Source: an uncultured Alistipes sp. (GTDB lineage Bacteria; Bacteroidota; Bacteroidia; Bacteroidales; Rikenellaceae). From it: 64,000 bases of DNA. The notes beneath the pieces were generated by a model, which ran no database searches, was not told the DNA's origin, and was given only the letters and a program-made list of their open reading frames with translations. The stretch covers positions 1-64,000 of the forward strand of contig CAJTIY010000001.1 in NCBI GenBank assembly GCA_910576555.1. The letters run 5' to 3'. Positions 1 to 7,340 of the stretch are shown here, in pieces. Numbering within the stretch: position 1 is the first letter of the stretch; every line of letters starts with the position of its first letter. Made by a program: the position numbers and the translations under genes.

Positions 1-509
1 GGGGTGGGGTTCGTTTCCCCGGCGTAGTACAGCACGAGTCTGTGGGTCACGGTTTGGGCTTGTTGGGCGACGAGTATGTTCAGGAAGAGAATCCCGATAT
101 GATTCCGGAGAGCGAGAAAGAGCGGCTGCGAGCATGTCATGACTGGGGCATCTATTGGAATGTTTCAGAGACGAACGATCCTGCAGCCGTTGCGTGGTCC
201 CATCTGATCGGTCATCCCCGCTATCCGAGGGTCGGCATGTACGAGGGCGGTTATTATCATAATCGCGGAGTCTGGCACTCGGAGCCCGGCGGGATCATGG
301 TTAGATCGAATTCGGGATACTTCTCTACTTTCTGCCGCGAGTTGATCGTCCGTCGGATCATGGAGCTTTCGGGCGAAGAGTATACGTTCGAGAAGTTTCT
401 GGAGCGGGACGTGCCTCCAGCGTCGCAGTCGAGTCTGCGTGCGCCTTGCGTCGAGCAGGAACCGGGTTACCACCATATCCCGCCGATCATTGACGGCGGT
501 AAGCCCTGA
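1..509 (+). CDS. M64-family zinc metallopeptidase, C-terminal part (5' end outside window)
   Basis: C-terminal part of a zinc peptidase of the M64 (IgA protease-like) family; its start lies before base 1 and the frame is open from base 3. Codons at 33-77 spell HESVGHGLGLLGDEY, which fits the family's HExxGHxxGxLxDEY signature: histidines and the later acidic residue bind zinc and the glutamate is the catalytic base. About 140 Trp/Tyr-rich residues follow, ending at the stop at 507-509. Beginning at the first internal start-like codon (42) would remove the HE pair, so the gene is genuinely cut by the window edge. Such proteins are usually secreted or lipid-anchored in Bacteroidales, but the signal peptide is not visible here and no substrate can be inferred. 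Confidence 0.75.
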   Translation, partial: GGVRFPGVVQHESVGHGLGLLGDEYVQEENPDMIPESEKERLRACHDWGIYWNVSETNDPAAVAWSHLIGHPRYPRVGMYEGGYYHNRGVWHSEPGGIMVRSNSGYFSTFCRELIVRRIMELSGEEYTFEKFLERDVPPASQSSLRAPCVEQEPGYHHIPPIIDGGKP

Positions 510-688
510 AGGATGAAAAGGCATGGTCGCGACCCATCGCCAAAGAGCAGGTAAGCTTTCGTGGGGGAGACAGTCTCTTTTCGGGGGCAAAACATGCTGC
601 GATGACTGGATGGAATGTTTCAATGAGGCGTATTTTATGTAAATTCGGATTTATTTTCAGAAATATCCCGATAAAAAAAGCAATCGTA

Positions 689-719
689 TTGTGGGTATGG
701 ATTCTTTGTGCTATTTTTG
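689..719 (+). promoter_or_regulatory. Promoter of a possible small RNA unit
   Basis: TTGT at 689-692, then exactly 19 bases, then TATTTTTG at 712-719, a full match to the Bacteroidota -7 box TAnnTTTG. The same 19-base spacing is seen at the best promoters elsewhere in this window. Transcription would begin near 726. No convincing gene follows before a strong terminator at 861-936. Confidence 0.5.
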
Positions 720-725
720 AAACCT

Positions 726-936
726 AAATAGATCGTCTTATGACGAACGTGCGGTCTTCGCCGGAGTGTGTTTTTGCAGGATTCGCTTTCGAGCAGAACA
801 CCGGTTCGGAGTCGCAGTGCCGATCGGCGATGGAATGGGTTGCCTTCGCCTTTCATTACAGGAACACCCGCTCTCGCAGACATCCCCTGATTCAAGGCTC
901 CCTATTGTCTGTCAGCAGCGGGTGTTCCCCTTTTTT
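726..936 (+). ncRNA. Candidate structured small RNA (unnamed)
   Basis: Segment between a good promoter and a strong intrinsic terminator, about 210 nt, convergent with the efflux gene at 979-2202. It contains a perfect 10-base palindrome at 819-828 and ends in a long hairpin. The only sizeable reading frame (from ATG 740) would run through the terminator to 964 and has no recognisable composition, so a non-coding transcript explains the segment better. I do not recognise 6S, SRP, RNase P or a riboswitch. Function unknown. Confidence 0.35.
861..936 (+). terminator. Intrinsic terminator of the 726-936 unit
   Basis: Perfect 12-bp stem (861-872 with 917-928), an inner stem CAGACA/TGTCTG (877-882 with 906-911), then CC and six T residues at 931-936. 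The T run is only on the + side, so it terminates + strand transcription rather than the opposing efflux gene. Confidence 0.65.
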
Positions 937-978
937 CACAGTACATTATATAGCTATGTCGTAATCGGTCGCGGCGAT

Positions 979-2202
979 TCAGGCCACGACGTCGAATCCC
1001 GCCTTGCGGACCGCAGCGACGACAGCCTCGGCGTCGTGTTCGCCTTCGACCGTGGCTTTGCCGGTCGCGAGGTCGATATCGACCCGTGCGACGCCCTCGA
1101 CCGAAGCGATGCCTGCGGCGACGGCGGCCCGGCAGTGGGCGCAGTTCATCCCGCGGATCGTGTAGGTCGCGGCCGCGGGGGAGGTCTTTGCGGGGCGGCC
1201 TTTGCGCCGTCCGACGTATGCCGCGCAGAGCAGCGCGACGAGCAGGGCCGAGCAGAGGCTCGGAAGGAGGCTGAAACCGTGCGCATGGCCGCAGGCGATC
1301 CGTGCGGGCCCCATCGCGAACCACCCGGCCGGCAGTAGGTAGTCGATCGCCAGTCCGAAGGCGACCGCGCCGAGGATGATCGATGCGAGGTAGATGACGG
1401 CGGCTTTGCGCCCCATCTCCCTCGAAATTAGTGTGAACGAGGCGAAATTGGCGGCCGGGCCTGCCATCAGCAGCACGAAAGCCGTGCCGGGCGAGAGCCC
1501 CTTGAGGACAAGCGACAGGGCGATGGGGATCGAGCCCGTGGCGCAGACGTACATCGGCACTGCGATGACGAGCACGGCGATCATCGACAGCAGCGGTCTG
1601 TCGCCGAGTGCGGAGAAGAAGTCGGCCGGAACATATACGGTGATGAGCGCGGCGATGATGAGCCCCGCGACGAGCCAGCCGCCGATGCTTCCCACCAGAT
1701 CGACGAAGCCGTAGCGCAAAGCTGCGAGGAGTTTGTCGAAGAAGCCTTGCGGCCCGGTTGTCCTATCGTCGGCTTCGGCTGTGCGGATGCCGGCCGCGGA
1801 CTCCTTTTCCGACCGGCCGACGGCCACTCCGCCCAGTACGGCGGTCGCGAGCGCGGCCAGCGGGCGCAGGAGGGCGAAGGCCGGTCCGAGCAGCGACCAC
1901 GTCGCTGCGATGCTGTCCACGCCGGTCTGGGGCGTGGAGATGAGAAACGAGGTCGAAGCGGCCTTCGAGGCGCCGTTGCGGTGCATGGCGATGGCTGCGG
2001 GCAGCACGCCGCACGAGCAGAGCGGCAGCGGGATGCCGATCGCCGCCGCTTTGGCGACCGATCCGAGGCCCCGACCCGAAAGGTGCCGGGCGAAGGTCCG
2101 CTGCGAGATGAATGCGTGCATCAGACCCGCGATCAGAAAGCCCAGCAGGACGTAGGGCGACATTTCGTTGAGCAGAAATAGTAAGGAGTTCAGCAGTTCC
2201 AT
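979..2202 (-). CDS. SO_0444-type Cu/Zn efflux permease with C-terminal HMA domain
   Basis: 407-residue inner-membrane permease of the ArsP/YraQ-like (DUF318) superfamily, SO_0444 Cu/Zn efflux subgroup. Hydrophobic segments fill residues 1-300. The signature PLCSCG with Cys62 and Cys64 lies in the membrane core and probably carries metal. A heavy-metal-associated domain occupies about 347-407, with the metal-binding CxxC in GMNCAHC (351-357). The permease-HMA fusion suggests that the soluble domain passes Cu(I) or Zn(II) to the pore for export. ATG at 2202 begins a typical membrane N-terminus (MELLNSLLFLL). It stands alone, divergent from the AraC gene. Substrate preference is family knowledge, not visible here. 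Confidence 0.85.
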   Translation of the reverse strand: MELLNSLLFLLNEMSPYVLLGFLIAGLMHAFISQRTFARHLSGRGLGSVAKAAAIGIPLPLCSCGVLPAAIAMHRNGASKAASTSFLISTPQTGVDSIAATWSLLGPAFALLRPLAALATAVLGGVAVGRSEKESAAGIRTAEADDRTTGPQGFFDKLLAALRYGFVDLVGSIGGWLVAGLIIAALITVYVPADFFSALGDRPLLSMIAVLVIAVPMYVCATGSIPIALSLVLKGLSPGTAFVLLMAGPAANFASFTLISREMGRKAAVIYLASIILGAVAFGLAIDYLLPAGWFAMGPARIACGHAHGFSLLPSLCSALLVALLCAAYVGRRKGRPAKTSPAAATYTIRGMNCAHCRAAVAAGIASVEGVARVDIDLATGKATVEGEHDAEAVVAAVRKAGFDVVA

Positions 2203-2375
2203 GTGTACAGGTGCGTTTCGTTCGGTGCGCGGCGGAGTCCCGCAGGGAATTCCGGCCTTCGCGCGATGTCCCGAATAGAACGCGGATCGGCCCTGCGGTA
2301 GTATGTCGCCCCTGCGTACGGCGGAGGCGTTGGGCCGTGCCGAGGATATTCCCGCACGGCAAAACGCAGGCGAAC

Positions 2376-2406
2376 TTGCTTTTGCCGATGCTGATTCCTA
2401 TCTTTG
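2376..2406 (+). promoter_or_regulatory. Promoter of AraC-family gene
   Basis: TTGC at 2376-2379, 19-base spacer, TATCTTTG at 2399-2406 (perfect TAnnTTTG). The -33 side is extended as TTGCTTTTGC, as in other promoters here. Transcription would start near 2412, giving a leader of about 12 nt before ATG 2424. Confidence 0.75.
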
Positions 2407-2423
2407 CACTAAATGCTACGACC

Positions 2424-3269
2424 ATGAATAAGAAGGATGCGGGGGAGAAGGAGCCGCTGAAGATGATCTTCAACTACGACGATGTCTTCTACAGCTTCAT
2501 CTACGACGATGACGGCGGTTGCGTGCACCGTTCGCGCGACTATGCGCTCAATTACGTCTATTCGGGCGAAATGGTGCTCGACAACGGCAAGGAGCAGCTG
2601 CATGTCGGCAAGGGCGAATGCGTCTTCATTCCGCGCGACCACCACATCACGATGTACAAGAAGCCGAAGGACGGCGAGCGCTATTGCGGCATTTTCCTGA
2701 AGTTCACGCGCCGTTTCCTGCGCGAGATGTACGGTCGGTTCGGTACGTGCGACACGGCGCCCGAAACGCCGCGGTTCGACGGCGGGGTGATCAAACTGCC
2801 CGCCACCGCGGAACTGACGAGCCTGTTCGCCTCGATGACTCCCTACTTCGATCCCGACGTGCGGCCGCAGGGCGACTTCATGCAGCTCAAGATGCAGGAG
2901 GGGTTGCTCGCGCTGCTGCATATCGACCGGCGGTTCGCGCCCGCGCTGTTCGATTTCAACCAGCCGTGGAAGATCGACATTCTGGAGTTCATGAACGAAA
3001 ACTACATGTACGAATTCACGATGGAGGAGCTGGCCCACTACACGGGCCGCAGCCTCGCCACCTTCAAGCGCGATTTCCGCAAGATCAGCGACCTGACCCC
3101 CGAGAAGTGGCTGATCCGCAAGCGGCTCGAGGTGGCCTACGCCCGGATCAAGGAGGGCGGATGCCGGGTTGCGGATGTCTACGCCGAGGTGGGGTTCAAG
3201 AACCCTTCGCACTTCTCGACCGCCTTCAAGCGCCGGTACGGCGTCTCGCCGAGTGCCGTGTGCGCCTGA
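2424..3269 (+). CDS. AraC-family transcriptional regulator
   Basis: 281-residue regulator. The N-terminal two thirds is a cupin-like effector domain (GKGECVFIPRDHHI around 60-73), and the C-terminal ~100 residues form the double helix-turn-helix AraC DNA-binding domain; FKNPSHFSTAFKRRYGVSP is the classic second-HTH signature. ATG 2424 was chosen because the promoter box ends at 2406; upstream in-frame codons would lie inside the promoter. ATG 2463 (MIFNYDD) is a possible alternative. A terminator separates it from the redox/hydrolase genes at 3364-7217, which face the same way. In related genomes such regulators often control adjacent dehydrogenase and cupin genes, so local regulation is a reasonable inference. 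Effector unknown. Confidence 0.85.
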   Translation: MNKKDAGEKEPLKMIFNYDDVFYSFIYDDDGGCVHRSRDYALNYVYSGEMVLDNGKEQLHVGKGECVFIPRDHHITMYKKPKDGERYCGIFLKFTRRFLREMYGRFGTCDTAPETPRFDGGVIKLPATAELTSLFASMTPYFDPDVRPQGDFMQLKMQEGLLALLHIDRRFAPALFDFNQPWKIDILEFMNENYMYEFTMEELAHYTGRSLATFKRDFRKISDLTPEKWLIRKRLEVAYARIKEGGCRVADVYAEVGFKNPSHFSTAFKRRYGVSPSAVCA

Positions 3270-3297
3270 TGCGTGAGCCGCTGAACAAGTTTCTTTG

Positions 3298-3328
3298 AAC
3301 TCCACGGCAATGTCGTCGCGGGGTTTTT
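3298..3328 (+). terminator. Intrinsic terminator of AraC gene
   Basis: Stem AACTCC-A-CGGC / GTCG-C-GGGGTT around loop AATGTC, followed by T5 at 3324-3328. Closely similar in sequence to the terminator at 4589-4618 on the other side of the alcohol dehydrogenase gene. Confidence 0.65.
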
Positions 3329-3332
3329 GCCC

Positions 3333-3340
3333 TATCTTCG
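3333..3340 (+). promoter_or_regulatory. -7 promoter box of alcohol dehydrogenase gene
   Basis: TATCTTCG, one mismatch to TAnnTTTG, beginning four bases after the terminator T run. No convincing -33 element at the expected distance. The leader to ATG 3364 would be about 17 nt. Confidence 0.4.
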
Positions 3341-3363
3341 CACCCGAAACGAAACATCCGCTT

Positions 3364-4545
3364 ATGAATACGAACATGAACTTCCGACTCTTCACGCCGA
3401 CCGAACTGTTGTTCGGCTGCGGAAAACTGAACGATCTCGGCGACCGGGCGCTGCCCGGCAAGAAAGCCCTGCTGCTGATCTCCTCCGGCCGGTCCGTGCG
3501 GACCACCGGAACGCTCGATCGCGTCGTCGCACAGCTCGACCGGGCGCATGTCGCGCATGTGCTCTGCGCCAACGTCCACGAAAATCCCACGAAGGAGGTC
3601 GTGACGGAGGCCGCGGCCGTCGCTCGCGAGCATGGCTGCGACTTTGTCTTGGCGCTGGGCGGCGGAGCCGTGCTCGATGCGGCGAAGGCCGTTGCGGCGA
3701 TGGCGACCAATCCGGGCGATCTGTGGGACTACGTCCACGGCGGCACGGGCAAGGGTATGCCGCTGCAGCGGCCGGGACTGCCCATCGTCACGATCGCCAC
3801 CACCTCCGGTACGGGCTCCGAGATCAACTGCTGGGGTGTCATCTCCAACCGCGAAACGAACGAAAAGATCGGGTTCGGGCGCCCCGAGCTAAACCCCGTG
3901 CTGGCGATCGTCGATCCCGAACTGATGCGCACCGTTCCGGCAGCGTACACCGCCTATCAGGGCTTCGACGCGCTGTTCCACAACACGGAAGCGATGATCA
4001 GCCGCTTCGTCAACGTTTTGAGCGAGACGGTCGCCCTCTCGGCCATCGAACGCATCGCCCGCTATCTGCCCCGCGCCGTGAAGAACGGCGACGATCTGGA
4101 AGCGCGCACGGGCGTGGCCTACGGCAGCACGATCGCCGGCCTGACGATGCAGCTCACCAGCGTGACGGCGGAGCATTCGATGGAGCACGCCATGAGCGCC
4201 TATCACTACGATCTGCCGCACGGTGCGGGGCTCGTCATGATCTCGAACGAGTTCTACCGCTTCTTCATCGAGCGGCACGCCTGCGACGCGCAGTTCGTGA
4301 AGATGGCCCGTGCGATGGGCATGCCCGATGCGGACGAACCCGAGGATTTCCTCACGGCGCTCGCCGAGCTGCAGCGGACCTGCGGCGTAGCCGATCTGAA
4401 GATGAGCGACTACGGCATCGCCCGCGAGGAGTGCGACGCGCTGGCGCGCAACGCCCGCGAGACGATGGGCGGACTCTTCGCCGCCAACCCCTGCGAGATG
4501 ACCCACGACGATTGCCGCACGATCTTCGAACGCGCCTACAGATAA
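3364..4545 (+). CDS. Iron-containing alcohol dehydrogenase
   Basis: 393-residue group III (Fe-dependent) alcohol dehydrogenase, cytoplasmic, NAD(P)-linked interconversion of alcohols and aldehydes or ketones. LGGGAVLDAAKA (about 97-108) and TTSGTGSE (about 150) form the dinucleotide site. FDALFHN (about 200) supplies the metal-ligand Asp with a nearby His, and EHSMEHAMSAYHYDLPHGAG (about 271-290) supplies further metal-binding histidines. Length and motif order are standard, nearest to the YugJ/YqhD-like butanol dehydrogenase group. ATG 3364 follows a promoter box; ATG 3376 also fits. It is followed by its own terminator and then by FMN-oxidoreductase and hydrolase genes. Natural substrate unknown. 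Confidence 0.88.
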   Translation: MNTNMNFRLFTPTELLFGCGKLNDLGDRALPGKKALLLISSGRSVRTTGTLDRVVAQLDRAHVAHVLCANVHENPTKEVVTEAAAVAREHGCDFVLALGGGAVLDAAKAVAAMATNPGDLWDYVHGGTGKGMPLQRPGLPIVTIATTSGTGSEINCWGVISNRETNEKIGFGRPELNPVLAIVDPELMRTVPAAYTAYQGFDALFHNTEAMISRFVNVLSETVALSAIERIARYLPRAVKNGDDLEARTGVAYGSTIAGLTMQLTSVTAEHSMEHAMSAYHYDLPHGAGLVMISNEFYRFFIERHACDAQFVKMARAMGMPDADEPEDFLTALAELQRTCGVADLKMSDYGIAREECDALARNARETMGGLFAANPCEMTHDDCRTIFERAYR

Positions 4546-4588
4546 GACACCATCCTGCCGAATTGATCTTTTCGGAAAGAATCTTTGA

Positions 4589-4618
4589 GCCCCACAGCAA
4601 TGCCGCTGCGGGGCTTTT
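4589..4618 (+). terminator. Intrinsic terminator of alcohol dehydrogenase gene
   Basis: Perfect two-part stem GCCCC-A-CAGC / GCTG-C-GGGGC around loop AATGCC, then TTTT. It shares loop and layout with 3298-3328, with base changes in the stem that keep pairing. Confidence 0.75.
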
Positions 4619-4622
4619 CGGT

Positions 4623-4630
4623 TAATTTTG
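4623..4630 (+). promoter_or_regulatory. -7 promoter box of FMN-oxidoreductase operon
   Basis: TAATTTTG, a perfect TAnnTTTG match, five bases after the preceding terminator's T run. No clear -33 element. The leader to ATG 4743 would be about 105 nt, long for this window. Confidence 0.4.
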
Positions 4631-4742
4631 CCGTGTCGGACGCGATGGACGGAATCCCCCGTGACTCGGAACGGACCACCCCGGGAGAGCGGTTTCGTCC
4701 GCCGCTGCGGCCGACTCGATCGGATCATTTTTTTAGCATATC

Positions 4743-5282
4743 ATGAAGAAAGTACTGATTATCTCGTCGAGCCTCCGAACGGGGAGCAACTCGGAGGCGC
4801 TGGCCGAAGCGTTCGCGCGCGGTGCGGCCGCAGCCGGCAACGAAACGGAGCTGGTTACGCTCAAGGAGAAGGATCTTCGCTTCTGCAAGGGGTGTCTTGC
4901 CTGCCAGAAGCTCCGTCGGTGCGTCATCGCCGACGATGCACCGGCCATCGTCGCGAAGATGCACGATGCCGATGCCATCGCCTTCGCCACGCCGATCTAT
5001 TATTATGAAATGTGCGGCCAGCTCAAAACGCTGCTCGACCGCGCCAATCCGCTCTACGGCTCCGACTACCGGTTCCGCGACATCTACATGGTGACCAGCG
5101 CGGCCGAGGACGAGGCCTCGGTGCCCGACCGTGCCGTGGCGGGACTCACCGGGTGGATCGACTGCTTCGCGCGGGCACGTCTCGCGGGTACGGTCTTCGC
5201 CGGGGGCGTCGACCGACCGGGCGAAACCGCAGGGCATCCCGCCGTGGAGCGCGCTTACGAACTGGGCAAAACGATCGGATGA
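4743..5282 (+). CDS. Flavodoxin-like NAD(P)H-dependent FMN oxidoreductase
   Basis: 179-residue flavodoxin-fold protein. The N-terminal strand-loop MKKVLIISSSLRTGSNSEAL is the FMN phosphate-binding start of NADPH-dependent FMN reductases and iron-sulfur flavoproteins. CKGCLACQK at about 48-56 resembles the cysteine cluster of the iron-sulfur flavoprotein group, though spacing is short. FATPIYYYEMCGQLKTLLDR (about 79-98) is the typical flavin/dimer region. Likely a cytoplasmic FMN-dependent reductase of quinones or other small electrophiles. The next gene overlaps its stop by four bases (ATGA), so the two are translationally coupled. Confidence 0.8.
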   Translation: MKKVLIISSSLRTGSNSEALAEAFARGAAAAGNETELVTLKEKDLRFCKGCLACQKLRRCVIADDAPAIVAKMHDADAIAFATPIYYYEMCGQLKTLLDRANPLYGSDYRFRDIYMVTSAAEDEASVPDRAVAGLTGWIDCFARARLAGTVFAGGVDRPGETAGHPAVERAYELGKTIG

Positions 5283-6148
5283 TGCGACGGCTCGTTCTTT
5301 TGTCCGCGTCGTTCTGCATAACCGCATTTCACGTTATGGCACAGCCAAAAATCGTACAGACGGCAGGGCGCGACCAGTTGGGCGCGTTCGCCCCCGAATT
5401 CGCCCGGCTCAACGACGACGTCCTCTTCGGCGAGGTGTGGAGCCGCAACGACCTGTTGAGCCTCCGCGACCGCAGCATGGTCACGATCGCCGCGCTCATC
5501 GGTCAGGGTATCACGGACAGCTCGCTGGGTTTCCATCTGCAGGAGGCGAAGAAGAACGGCATCACCCGTACCGAGATCGCCGAAATCATCACGCATATCG
5601 GATTTTACGCCGGATGGCCCAAAGCGTGGGCGGCGTTCCGGTTGGCCAAAGAGGTCTGGGTGGAGGAGTCCCCCGGCGAGGATGCGAAGGCGGCCTTCCA
5701 GCGCGGAACGATCTTCCCGATCGGCGAGCCCAATACGGCGTATGCCCGGTATTTCACCGGCAACAGCTACCTCGCCCGCATCTCGACCGGACCGATCCCG
5801 TTCGCCAACGTCACCTTCGAGCCGCGCTGCCGCAACCACTGGCATGTCCACCGCGCCGCCGATGGCGGCGGTCAGATGCTCGTCGGCGTGGCCGGCCGCG
5901 GATGGTATCGGGAGGCGGGGAAGCCTGCCGTGGCGATTCTGCCCGGCACGGTCATCCATATTCCGGCGAACGTGAAGCACTGGCACGGTGCGGCGGCCGA
6001 CAGCTGGTTCGCACACCTCGCCTTCGAGATTCCCGGCCGTAACGCCTCCACCGAGTGGCTCGAACCCGTGCCCGACGAGGCGTACGACCTGCTCCCGTCA
6101 TCGACTGCCGCTCCGCACGATGCGGAGCCCGAACCCGGAAAACCGTGA
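5279..6148 (+). CDS. Exported carboxymuconolactone decarboxylase-cupin fusion protein
   Basis: 289 residues. It begins with a signal peptide (MMRRLVLLSASFCITAFHVMAQ), so the mature protein is probably periplasmic. Residues ~35-125 are a carboxymuconolactone decarboxylase (CMD) domain, recognisable by RSMVTIAALIGQG and ITHIGFYAGWPKAW. The CxxC of redox-active AhpD-like members is missing: DSSLGFH stands at its place and keeps only the histidine. Residues ~170-255 form a cupin; HWHVH (about 182-186) and HWHG (about 226) are its metal ligands. Start 5279 overlaps the previous stop. Combined CMD-cupin proteins often sit with AraC regulators and oxidoreductases; the reaction is not established. 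Confidence 0.8.
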   Translation: MMRRLVLLSASFCITAFHVMAQPKIVQTAGRDQLGAFAPEFARLNDDVLFGEVWSRNDLLSLRDRSMVTIAALIGQGITDSSLGFHLQEAKKNGITRTEIAEIITHIGFYAGWPKAWAAFRLAKEVWVEESPGEDAKAAFQRGTIFPIGEPNTAYARYFTGNSYLARISTGPIPFANVTFEPRCRNHWHVHRAADGGGQMLVGVAGRGWYREAGKPAVAILPGTVIHIPANVKHWHGAAADSWFAHLAFEIPGRNASTEWLEPVPDEAYDLLPSSTAAPHDAEPEPGKP

Positions 6149-6152
6149 TCTT

Positions 6153-7217
6153 ATGAAAACCGATGTATTCGCATGCGCGGCGATCGCCCTCGCATGCTGC
6201 GCCGGCCTGCTCGCCGGCTGCACGAACCGAACGACCGACAAACCTATGGAAACATTGCAACTTACCCGGGCGTGGGACAAGACCTTCCCCGAGAGCGACA
6301 GGGTGGATCACCGTAAGGTGACGTTCCGCAACCGTTTCGGCGTGACGCTCGCCGCCGATCTCTACACGCCACGCGCTGCCGCGGGCCGCCTTCCGGCCAT
6401 CGCCGTGAGCGGACCCTTCGGCGCCGTCAAGGAGCAGGCGTCGGGGCTCTACGCCCAGACGCTCGCCGAGCGGGGATTCCTTGCTCTTGCCTTCGACCCC
6501 TCGTTCACGGGCGAGAGCGGCGGCGAACCGCGTCATGTGGCCTCGCCCGACTTCGCCACCGAGGATTTCGGCGCCGCGGTCGATTTTCTCGCGACGCTCG
6601 ACGGCGCGGACCCCAAACGGATCGGGATCGTCGGCATCTGCGGGTGGGGCGGTTTCGCCATCAACGCCGCGGCCGCGGATACGCGCATCAAGGCGACCGT
6701 CGCGGCGACCATGTACGACATAAGCCGCTGCACGGCCAACGGCTATTTCGATGCGACCGACGCGGCCGATGCCCGTCACGCCCTGCGCCGGCAGCTCAAC
6801 GCGCAGCGCACGGAGGATTACCGCAACGGCGCGTATGCCCCTGCCGGCGGGGTGGTGGACCCGCTGCCCGACGACGCCCCGCAGTTCGTGAAGGACTACC
6901 ATGCCTATTACAAGACGCCGCGCGGCTACCACGAGCGTTCGCTCAACTCCAATAACGGCTGGAACCGCACCTCGGCGCTCGCATTCCTCAATGCGCCGAT
7001 CTTGGCCTACAGCGACGAGATCCGCAGCGCCGTGCTGCTCGTCCACGGCGAAAAGGCCCATTCGCGCTACTTCAGCGAGGATGCCTTCGAGCGGCTGACG
7101 GGCGACAACAAGGAGCTCCTGCTCGTTCCCGGAGCCAGCCACGTGGACCTTTACGACAACCCCGAGGCGATTCCATTCGACCGCATCGAGGCGTTCTTCA
7201 GGGAACACCTGAAATAG
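6153..7217 (+). CDS. Alpha/beta hydrolase lipoprotein
   Basis: 354-residue alpha/beta hydrolase with a lipoprotein signal: MKTDVFACAAIALACCAGLLAGC, lipobox LLAGC, acylated Cys about 23. It resembles YcjY/dienelactone-hydrolase-like proteins. The nucleophile elbow reads GICGWGG (about 169-175), with Cys at the position usually held by Ser. The catalytic His is probably in GASHVDLYD near residue 333. It starts four bases after the CMD-cupin stop and is the last gene of the group that begins at 4743. Terminator-like hairpin at 7242-7273. Substrate unknown; an anchored periplasmic esterase or hydrolase is the inference. Confidence 0.82.
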   Translation: MKTDVFACAAIALACCAGLLAGCTNRTTDKPMETLQLTRAWDKTFPESDRVDHRKVTFRNRFGVTLAADLYTPRAAAGRLPAIAVSGPFGAVKEQASGLYAQTLAERGFLALAFDPSFTGESGGEPRHVASPDFATEDFGAAVDFLATLDGADPKRIGIVGICGWGGFAINAAAADTRIKATVAATMYDISRCTANGYFDATDAADARHALRRQLNAQRTEDYRNGAYAPAGGVVDPLPDDAPQFVKDYHAYYKTPRGYHERSLNSNNGWNRTSALAFLNAPILAYSDEIRSAVLLVHGEKAHSRYFSEDAFERLTGDNKELLLVPGASHVDLYDNPEAIPFDRIEAFFREHLK

Positions 7218-7241
7218 CCCGGACATGGCCTATGAATCCGT

Positions 7242-7273
7242 AGGGGGCGGACGCTTTGTTGCGTCCGCCCCCT
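7242..7273. terminator. Hairpin between convergent genes (probable bidirectional terminator)
   Basis: Perfect 13-bp stem AGGGGGCGGACGC / GCGTCCGCCCCCT around loop TTTGTT, between the hydrolase stop (7217) and the yhiM-like stop (7341). No clear T run on either side, so terminator activity is inferred from stem strength and position. Confidence 0.5.
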
Positions 7274-7340
7274 GCGCCGTTTCGGGTGTGCTTCTATTTT
7301 CCGCCCGTCACGCCGGACGTCGGTCGATGGGTGGGAACGT

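Noticed and set aside
740..964. 74-codon + strand frame after the promoter at 689-719
   Set aside because: It runs through the terminator at 861-936 and has no protein-like pattern; a non-coding RNA explains the segment better.
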